A stretch of 7,780 nt of DNA from DAIUCA01 sp964613675 (GTDB taxonomy: Bacteria; Pseudomonadota; Gammaproteobacteria; Competibacterales; Competibacteraceae). The DNA lies in NCBI GenBank assembly GCA_964613675.1, contig CAZTIH010000123.1, positions 1-7,780 of the forward strand. Direction: 5' to 3'. Shown one piece after another: positions 1 to 5,575 of this stretch (positions are counted from its first letter, which is position 1; each line of letters starts with the position of its first letter). The translations under genes and the position numbers were made by a program. Below the pieces are notes generated by a model. That model saw only the letters and a program-made list of their open reading frames with translations, did not search any database and was not told the DNA's origin.

Positions 1-832
1 ACAACTCGGCTTCGGGTTTCATCGCCGAAAAAATGCGCAACAGAATGTTTCGCAAGTCGATTTTCGTTTGGCCCACGGCAAACACCCCTTGTTCTTCCCG
101 TTCGAGGGCGATGTTTAACTGACGATTTTCCCGCTGTAGCCGAATGTTGACCTGTTCGATGAGGTTGCGCAGTTGGGGATGATTTAACACCGCTTTGTAC
201 ACTCGTCCCACAAACTCTTCGTTCACTACGACTTCTTCTTTGCGCGGTTCGGGCGCAAACGCGGTTTCGGGTTGTGCGACTGCGGTGGGTTGGGTCGTCT
301 GGGTTTCGTTGAGGCGGTAACGGGCTTCGCGGGCAATTTCCGTGCGATAGAAAAAATCCAGGCGTTGTACCGCGCCATTCAGAATCGTGCTATCCGTCCC
401 CTCAAATGCTCCCCCAAGGGCTCGAAAACGCGAGACCGTATTAATCTCCATGCCCGCCCGCGTTTTTAGCCGAAAATACCGTTGGGCCGTCTGCAAAAAA
501 CACCGTACGGCTTGCCACTCCGTATCATCCAGGTAAATCCGACCGTGTTGCCGAATGTACTGACTGATTTCGCGTAACACGTGGGCGAGGAGCACTTGAA
601 TGAAAAAATCGTCTTCCCGAATCTCCTTGGGGGTATCGACTTGTAATGTACTTTCCTTGGGCGAGTTAACCTGGGGAATTTGGTAATTCGGTACGCCCCG
701 TGGCTGTAAAAAGCTGCGAAATGCCCCCCAATCTCCATAAATTAGGTTGTACGGAAACTGTGGCAAACCCGCAAACAGAGGGGCGATGACCTCTCGATTA
801 AATCGGGCAGTTGCATCGGGGCTGAGGTCCAT
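1..832 (-). CDS. Unrecognised soluble protein, 3' end outside the window
   Basis: I do not recognise this protein. Reading leftwards from ATG at 832 the frame stays open to the window edge, giving 277 residues (MDLSPDATARFNREVIAPLF...) with the C terminus missing. There is no signal peptide or membrane segment, so it is probably cytoplasmic. Residues 1-175 look like a folded, aromatic- and Arg-rich domain. Residues 52-70 contain two similar short stretches (NSPKE, DTPKE). Residues 176-200 are a Gln/Thr/Pro/Ala-rich linker, and residues 203-277 form a second, largely helical, charged region (LRNLIEQVNIRLQRENRQLN), possibly a coiled coil. The ATG at 832 is the first ATG after an in-frame stop at 962-964. 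No clear Shine-Dalgarno sequence precedes it, and in-frame TTG codons upstream (895, 958) are weaker alternatives. The gene lies 186 bp downstream of the ATPase gene on the same strand and may be the next member of that transcription unit. That it is a real gene is fairly sure, because codon use matches its neighbours; its function is unknown. Confidence 0.8.
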   Translation of the reverse strand, partial: MDLSPDATARFNREVIAPLFAGLPQFPYNLIYGDWGAFRSFLQPRGVPNYQIPQVNSPKESTLQVDTPKEIREDDFFIQVLLAHVLREISQYIRQHGRIYLDDTEWQAVRCFLQTAQRYFRLKTRAGMEINTVSRFRALGGAFEGTDSTILNGAVQRLDFFYRTEIAREARYRLNETQTTQPTAVAQPETAFAPEPRKEEVVVNEEFVGRVYKAVLNHPQLRNLIEQVNIRLQRENRQLNIALEREEQGVFAVGQTKIDLRNILLRIFSAMKPEAEL

Positions 833-1018
833 AGAGTGGTTACGGTGCGTGGGGTGAATGGACGGAGCGGTAAGACAAATTGATGTGCGTTGCAAGACAA
901 CCGCATGACCTAACGAGATAGGGGGCGATCTTACCGTCCCACAACAAAACGCGCACAAGCATCATCGCAGATCTCCCCCGTACGGCGACTATTTCGGACA
1001 AAACGTTCGATAGGGACT
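833..1018. other. Intergenic gap between two minus-strand genes
   Basis: This 186-bp gap separates the ATPase gene from the unrecognised gene starting at 832. I see no hairpin followed by a T run on the minus strand, so no intrinsic terminator is evident. A perfect 8-bp palindrome (CCGTACGG, 978-985) and a direct repeat of AAGACAA (872-878 and 894-900, 22 bp apart) are present. Minus-strand hexamers such as TTGCAA (895-890) lack a good -10 partner at the right distance, so no promoter is called. A 60-codon minus-strand frame (1022-840) nearly fills the gap but has poor codon use. Confidence 0.6.
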
Positions 1019-1906
1019 TCATGAGCGGTCTATTGCAGCGGCAATCAGATCAATAAAATCGCGTTCTGTCGAAATCGACGCCATCTGTTGACAACTCACG
1101 GTGTAGCCATGTTGCCGCGCAAGCGCTCGATAACGGGGTAATCGGTGAGCGAAGAGTTCGGGAAAAATCCACCGCGCAAAGTGATCGGGGTCGATTTCAT
1201 GGGACGTGGGCGAACTTTGCGATCGGAGATCTATGCCGAATGGGGTTTCCTCGCGAGGTAATGCGGTCAGATAGCGCGGTAAGCAATTGCGCAAAAAATC
1301 TTCTCGAAAATACAGCGGTTTAGGGTGTGCGATGGCGCGTTCTACGATGAGCGTCTCCATTTCTGGCGAGGTGTCGAGATACACAATCACCGTATGGTCG
1401 ATGAGGTGCTGCCACATGGGGCCATCGTCGAGTTCGGCCACACTTCCCCCCGCATCATTAATGAAATGGGCATAACCGTATAAGTCTTGGGCGCGATGGA
1501 TGAAGTGACCGACATCGAGCATCGCCCGAATTTCGGCGTCCCGATGCAGGTTTTGGCGACGCAAAAATTCGTCCAACGCCAGGCCCCCGCGACGCGGATC
1601 GCCGAGCTTCCCCAAAAACGATGAAATGGGGGCTAAATTGTCGATGGTGAGATTCATCCCGATGTAGATCGAGTCCGACCGCAACAGCGCAGCAAGAAAC
1701 GGGTTCTGCATGGCGCAACGCTTCAAGTTATCGAGAATGGGTTCACGTAAATAACGAGTCCCGATGCGGTAGTCGCCAGAATAGTGAAACCAACGTTCCC
1801 GAGGCAGTTTTTTGGCGAGGGTCGATTTCCCCACCCCAGACATGCCTAAAAGGGTGATGGCTTTGTGAGGCCATTGGCGAAACTGTTCCCCGCATTCAAA
1901 TTTCAC
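1019..1906 (-). CDS. P-loop ATPase of a conserved uncharacterised family
   Basis: This 295-residue protein is a small soluble nucleotide-binding protein of the P-loop NTPase fold. A Walker A motif lies at residues 21-28 (GMSGVGKS, lysine 27). A plausible Walker B strand ends at Asp151 (HFINDAGGS). Stretches WFHYSGDYRIGTRYL (39-53), RSDSIYIGMNLTIDNL (76-91) and LGKLGDPRRGGL (98-109) match, from memory, a conserved ATPase family of about 290 residues that I associate mainly with Rhodobacterales. In that family the sequence also begins a few residues before the P-loop, which supports the start used here. The start codon is GTG at 1906, in a GTGA overlap with the TGA stop of the TraB/GumN-like gene. 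No strong ribosome site precedes it, so translation is probably coupled. The fold resembles nucleotide or small-molecule kinases, but the substrate is unknown. The family match is confident, the activity is not. Confidence 0.88.
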   Translation of the reverse strand: MKFECGEQFRQWPHKAITLLGMSGVGKSTLAKKLPRERWFHYSGDYRIGTRYLREPILDNLKRCAMQNPFLAALLRSDSIYIGMNLTIDNLAPISSFLGKLGDPRRGGLALDEFLRRQNLHRDAEIRAMLDVGHFIHRAQDLYGYAHFINDAGGSVAELDDGPMWQHLIDHTVIVYLDTSPEMETLIVERAIAHPKPLYFREDFLRNCLPRYLTALPREETPFGIDLRSQSSPTSHEIDPDHFARWIFPELFAHRLPRYRALARQHGYTVSCQQMASISTERDFIDLIAAAIDRS

Positions 1907-2889
1907 GGAAGTACATCCGCAACGACGGGTTTCGGGGACAAGACATATCCTTGTTGCTGTAGCCGTTCCAACAGCCCCGCCGTTTGGGCCGCCCCGATCA
2001 CCACACAGGGCACTAACGCGTTATCGACCAGCGTTTCCACCGCAGCCATGACCCGTTCTTGGCGCTCCGTCATCAAGGCCCGTTGCAATGCTGGTTCTTC
2101 ATCTAGGGTGCTGTTGAGCAACCGTGCGACCTGTTGGGCATCCCCCGCTTCCCACGCCCGTTCTACGGAATTTAGGTGGTCTGTGAGATGGGGTAGTAAA
2201 TCGAGCGTTTGCGTGAGAAGCGTCACTTGATCGACCAGTGCCAGTCGTGCCAGGCGCTGGATTTGTTGCCGGTGCGTTTCAAGCTCAATGATGGGGTGAG
2301 CATCCCCAATTTTCGTCAACAAACGATGGGTTAAACTGGCGTTCTCTAAATACCCTAACCGTTGACGCTCTAAGCCTAAAAGCGTCAACGCTGCCAACCA
2401 CGGTCGCTGATAACCAAAGAGGGTGGCGGGATAATGTTTGCGCGCCAACCACTCCTGTAAACGCTGACGGGTTGCCGTATCCAGGAAGCTAAAGAGATTT
2501 TCGCCCTGCGGTAACATGCCATGTTCACGGGTTAATTCGACGAGTTCTTCGGCGTCTCGACGTAATGGGTCGGTTTCCACAGCTAACACGTCGCATTCCT
2601 GTAACGCCTGTTCCACCCCCAGTGACCACGCCAACTGAGCATCGCGACCAAAGTTTAAGTCGCCAATCAACCAGAGTTGGCCGATGGCATTCGTCAGTCG
2701 CCACACAAAATCCGATGACAATGGGAGGGTAATGGGCGCACTGGGCGGGGATGACATTTCATCCGTTTCGCTGGCAACCCCTAGCAGGGATGCGCAAAAC
2801 CCCAGGATAAGCAAAGTAAAAGCAGACAATTTCACGAGAGAAGGTTCCGATTTGCGTTCGCTTCGATCCGCGAACAAAGTATTTATCAT
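1903..2889 (-). CDS. Exported TraB/GumN-family protein lacking catalytic histidine motifs
   Basis: This 328-residue protein belongs to the TraB/PrgY/GumN (TIKI-like) family, whose active members are metal-dependent peptidases. It has a 20-residue N-terminal region with Arg and Lys, a hydrophobic core at 21-39 (LSAFTLLILGFCASLLGVA) and a possible signal peptidase I site after VAS (residue 40). It is therefore periplasmic or membrane-anchored; the Cys at 32 is not in a lipobox. Family landmarks are the first strand LWLIGDLNFG (72-81), an acidic strand (LAVETD, 102-107), IELET (201-205), LMTERQERVM (272-281) and VVIGAAQTAGLLERL (296-310) followed by QQGY. The two GxxH motifs expected at the first and last landmarks read GDLN (76-79) and GAAQ (299-302), and the usual RN pair reads RQ. 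It is probably not an active metallopeptidase. The ATG at 2889 was chosen because GAGGTGA lies 5 bp upstream; an in-frame ATG at 2973 would overlap the divergent gene. It overlaps the downstream ATPase gene by 4 bp. Confidence 0.85.
   Translation of the reverse strand: MINTLFADRSERKSEPSLVKLSAFTLLILGFCASLLGVASETDEMSSPPSAPITLPLSSDFVWRLTNAIGQLWLIGDLNFGRDAQLAWSLGVEQALQECDVLAVETDPLRRDAEELVELTREHGMLPQGENLFSFLDTATRQRLQEWLARKHYPATLFGYQRPWLAALTLLGLERQRLGYLENASLTHRLLTKIGDAHPIIELETHRQQIQRLARLALVDQVTLLTQTLDLLPHLTDHLNSVERAWEAGDAQQVARLLNSTLDEEPALQRALMTERQERVMAAVETLVDNALVPCVVIGAAQTAGLLERLQQQGYVLSPKPVVADVLP
2857..2889 (+). promoter_or_regulatory. Candidate sigma70-type promoter for the PatZ-like gene
   Basis: Two overlapping hexamer pairs fit a housekeeping promoter pointing right: TTCGCT (2857-2862), 17 bp, TATTTA (2880-2885), and TTCGAT (2862-2867), 16 bp, TATCAT (2884-2889). 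The -10 elements are fair and the -35 elements mediocre. The site lies inside the 5' coding part of the divergent TraB-like gene, as the 40-bp gap between start codons leaves no other room. This is a sequence-only guess. Confidence 0.3.
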
Positions 2890-2894
2890 TGTTT

Positions 2895-2901
2895 TCACCT
2901 C
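2895..2901 (-). promoter_or_regulatory. Ribosome binding site of the TraB/GumN-like gene
   Basis: The minus strand reads GAGGTGA, then five bases (AAACA), then ATG at 2889. This near-ideal Shine-Dalgarno match fixes the start at 2889 and places a predicted signal peptide near the N terminus. Confidence 0.75.
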
Positions 2902-2914
2902 GGCAAAGCCGGTC

Positions 2915-2919
2915 AAGGA
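2915..2919 (+). promoter_or_regulatory. Ribosome binding site of the PatZ-like gene
   Basis: AAGGA is followed, after ten bases, by ATG at 2930. Spacing is slightly long but acceptable. It supports the start at 2930, which also matches the N terminus of E. coli PatZ, over an in-frame ATG at 2684 that would run antisense through the TraB-like gene. Confidence 0.55.
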
Positions 2920-2929
2920 ACTTCCCTCA

Positions 2930-5575
2930 ATGACCATTCGTAACCTCGATTTTTTGTTCAAACCTCGGGCCATCGCACTCCTCAGTCGGGGAAATCGCCC
3001 GGATGCGATGGATACCCGTCTTATTCAAAATCTCGTGCAAAGTGGGTTCAAAGGTCCTGTGATGCCCGTCAATCCGGATCGGCGGGCGATTCGCGGCATG
3101 TTGACCTATCGCGATGTGGCGCAATTACCACTGGCCCCTGATCTTGCCCTCATCGCTACCCCTCTCGCCGAAGCGCCCAACGCGATTCGCAATTTAGGGG
3201 AACGGGGATGTCGGGCCTGTGTGCTACTGAACGACGCGGGATTTGGTTCAGGCCGTGAAGTGACGCTCCAACAGGCCATTCTCGACGCTGCAAAACCCTA
3301 TCTCATGCGCATTCTAGGACCGGACAATATCGGGTTGGCCGCGCCACATCACGGGTTGAACGCCACATTGAGCGCAATTCCCGTCTTGACGGGGCATTTG
3401 AGTTTGGTTTCGCAATCCGGCGCGGTGATTCGGGTGATGTTGGACTGGGCTAGTAGCAACGGGATTGGTTTTGCTCATGTTGCGTCGGTGGGGGCAAAGC
3501 TCGATGTCGATGCGGCGGATCTGCTGGATTACCTGACGCGGGACGCTCAATCGCGTGCTGTGTTGCTGTATCTCGAAAGCGTACGGGATGCGCGGAAGTT
3601 TCTTTCCGCCGCACGATCCTGCGCACGAGTCAAGCCCGTCATCGTCTTCAAACCGCAAGAAATTGGCGGGGTATTTGAGGATGCGTGTTATGACGCGGCC
3701 TTTCGACGGGCGGGGATTTTGCGGGTGAATCGCTTTGAGCAAATGTTCAATGCCGTCAATACGTTAGCTCTCGCAAGACCCGTGTATAACCATCGACTGG
3801 CCATTTTGGGCAATAGCCACAGTTTGGGATTAGTAGCCGTCGATGTTTTACGGCGTCAACGCGCTCAACTTGCCGAGTTATCCCAAGAATTGATCAACCA
3901 AATCGAAGAATTTGCCCCCGGATTGACGATCCAAAATCCCATCGATTTAGGCGACAACTGTTTGCCCGAAACCTACAGCAAAGTGCTCAAGTTGCTCCTC
4001 GATACGGCGGGCATTGACGCGGTTTTGGTCATGCACGCCCCCAATAGCGTCGAATCCGCGGTCGATTTAGCCAAGTCCATCGCGGCGACCGCAAAAAGTC
4101 ATCGCCGCGCCGTATTTACCTGTTGGGTTGGGGGAAGTAGTGCGTTTAAGGGGCGTCAGATTTTGGAAGCGGAAGGCATTCCCACTTACGCCACGCCCGG
4201 GGATGCAGTGTTGGCGTTCCATCAGGTCTATCGTTACCAAAGCAGTAGAGAACTCCTCATGGAGACGCCACCGTCGTTGCCTTCGGCCTTCCAAACCCAT
4301 CCCGAACGCGCTTTAGCTCTCCTCACCCGCGTGCTTCAACAGGGAAGAGAACGACTTAACCTCGTAGAAATTCAAGAACTTTTCGACTGTTACGCGATTC
4401 CGATGGTCCCCACGCGCTTTGCCGCCAGTCCCGAACAGGCCGCTTGTCTGGCCAGTGAACTGGACAACAAGGTGGCTTTGAAAATCTTATCGCCAGATCT
4501 TCCAAGCAAATCGGCGGTGGGGGGGGTGGCGTTTGATTTGGAAAATGCGATTGCGGTCCATCGGGAGGCCAGTGCCATGTTGCAGCGTGTCCGCCAACTG
4601 GCGCCAGAAGCCCATATTGAAGGCTTTGTGGTACAGCCCATGTTGCAACGGGGATCCGCGTTTGAAATGGCGATGGGGGTGCAGAATGTCCCGCCTTTTG
4701 GGCCGATGCTGCGTTTTGGGCACGGGGGAACGGAAGCAGCAGTTATTGACGACGTTTCCTATGCGTTGCCACCTCTGAATCTCCTGTTGGCGCGGGAGAT
4801 GATGGGGCGTACGCGCATTGATCGACTGTTGTCCACGGCTAAGGGACGGCCCGTCAATCGGGATGCCATTGCCATGACCTTGATTAAATTGTCCCAAATG
4901 GTCGTGGATTTAGCCGAAATTGCGTCGATGGATATTGATCCGCTGTGGACGCAAACCGATGGTGTACTGGTGCTTGATGCTACGGTGCGGGTTCAAAGTT
5001 ACGGCGGTTCGCGACGGCGACGATTAGCCATCCCGCCCTACCCCAAAGAGTTGGAACAGCCCTTACCCCTCAAAGATGGGCGAATTCTCAAACTTCGTCC
5101 CATTCTCCCCGAGGACGAACCGCGGTTACAGGACTTAGTAAAGCGGATGCCCCTCGAAGACCGAAGACTGCGATTTTTTCAACCGATCAAGGAGTTACCT
5201 CACGCGACCGCCGCTCGACTCACCCAACTTGATTACGATCGCGAGATGGCGTTTGTAGTGACGGATGCGGATCGCGAACCCGGTCAAGGGGACTTGTGGG
5301 CGGTGGTGAGAATGAGTGCGGACCCCGACTTGGAACAGGCCGAATATGCGGTCATCGTCGATCGCAGTTTGACTGGCCAGGGGTTAGGGAAAAAACTCAT
5401 GTTGCACCTAATTGCGTATGCCAAAAAGCGCCAAATTGGCGAAATTTACGGTGAAGTTTTGCGAGAAAACGACAAAATGTTGCGGTTAAATCGAGAACTC
5501 GGATTTCAGGTGAGTCGCGATCCCGACGACCCAGATTTAATGAAAGTCCGCTTATCACTGCGAGAAACCCCATGA
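2930..5575 (+). CDS. patZ: PatZ/Pka-like GNAT protein acetyltransferase fused to acyl-CoA synthetase (NDP-forming) module
   Basis: This 881-residue protein has the length and domain order of E. coli PatZ (886 residues), which acetylates lysines in proteins such as acetyl-CoA synthetase. Residues 1-135 form a CoA-binding domain, whose usual IGAS loop is altered (IALLSRGNRP, 15-24). Residues 150-285 are a succinyl-CoA-ligase-like domain (LVSQSGAV, 159-166; LLYLESVRDARKFLSAARS). Residues about 460-700 form an ATP-grasp domain (VALKILSPDLPSKSAVGGV; YALPPLN). Residues 718-878 are the GNAT domain (LRPILPEDEPRLQ, LDYDREMAFV). The GNAT part keeps the acetyl-CoA loop TGQGLG (815-820) and Glu805, which aligns with Glu809, reported as catalytic in Salmonella Pat. 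In the synthetase module the SHTG loop is deleted (FKPQEIGGVFEDACYD) and the PHKS histidine reads PSKS (Ser526), so ligase chemistry is probably lost. Acyl-CoA binding might still regulate the GNAT domain. The TGA stop overlaps the next gene's ATG, implying co-expression. Substrates here are unknown. Confidence 0.93.
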   Translation: MTIRNLDFLFKPRAIALLSRGNRPDAMDTRLIQNLVQSGFKGPVMPVNPDRRAIRGMLTYRDVAQLPLAPDLALIATPLAEAPNAIRNLGERGCRACVLLNDAGFGSGREVTLQQAILDAAKPYLMRILGPDNIGLAAPHHGLNATLSAIPVLTGHLSLVSQSGAVIRVMLDWASSNGIGFAHVASVGAKLDVDAADLLDYLTRDAQSRAVLLYLESVRDARKFLSAARSCARVKPVIVFKPQEIGGVFEDACYDAAFRRAGILRVNRFEQMFNAVNTLALARPVYNHRLAILGNSHSLGLVAVDVLRRQRAQLAELSQELINQIEEFAPGLTIQNPIDLGDNCLPETYSKVLKLLLDTAGIDAVLVMHAPNSVESAVDLAKSIAATAKSHRRAVFTCWVGGSSAFKGRQILEAEGIPTYATPGDAVLAFHQVYRYQSSRELLMETPPSLPSAFQTHPERALALLTRVLQQGRERLNLVEIQELFDCYAIPMVPTRFAASPEQAACLASELDNKVALKILSPDLPSKSAVGGVAFDLENAIAVHREASAMLQRVRQLAPEAHIEGFVVQPMLQRGSAFEMAMGVQNVPPFGPMLRFGHGGTEAAVIDDVSYALPPLNLLLAREMMGRTRIDRLLSTAKGRPVNRDAIAMTLIKLSQMVVDLAEIASMDIDPLWTQTDGVLVLDATVRVQSYGGSRRRRLAIPPYPKELEQPLPLKDGRILKLRPILPEDEPRLQDLVKRMPLEDRRLRFFQPIKELPHATAARLTQLDYDREMAFVVTDADREPGQGDLWAVVRMSADPDLEQAEYAVIVDRSLTGQGLGKKLMLHLIAYAKKRQIGEIYGEVLRENDKMLRLNRELGFQVSRDPDDPDLMKVRLSLRETP

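Noticed and set aside
890..895. TTGCAA as -35 element of a minus-strand promoter for the gene at 832
   Set aside because: The hexamer 17 bp downstream reads TACCGC, a poor -10 element, and no better pair was found.
978..985. Palindrome CCGTACGG as possible terminator stem or operator
   Set aside because: It has no loop and no following T run, and an 8-bp palindrome is expected by chance in this length of sequence.
840..1022. 60-codon minus-strand frame filling the gap after the ATPase gene, starting in an ATGA overlap
   Set aside because: The position is suggestive, but it has no ribosome site, uses codons rare in neighbouring genes (AGA, AGG, ATA), and its sequence shows no domain-like pattern. 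It is probably a chance open frame.
2684..2929. N-terminal extension of the PatZ-like frame to an ATG at 2684
   Set aside because: These 82 codons run antisense through the signal-peptide region of the TraB-like gene, show no homology to PatZ, and the start at 2930 matches the PatZ N terminus and has a ribosome site.
2857..2929. CRP-type site upstream of the PatZ-like gene, by analogy with cAMP-controlled patZ in enteric bacteria
   Set aside because: No TGTGA-N6-TCACA-like sequence was found near the start.
2890..2973. N-terminal extension of the TraB-like frame to an ATG at 2973
   Set aside because: It would overlap the PatZ-like coding region and bury the signal peptide 47 residues in; the ATG at 2889 has a strong Shine-Dalgarno sequence.
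4067..4897. Several open frames of 60-140 codons on both strands within the PatZ-like gene
   Set aside because: They lie wholly inside a well-supported homologous gene, have no recognisable domains, and are explained by the GC-rich codon pattern of the sense frame. The same applies to short frames inside the ATPase, TraB-like and pseudokinase genes.
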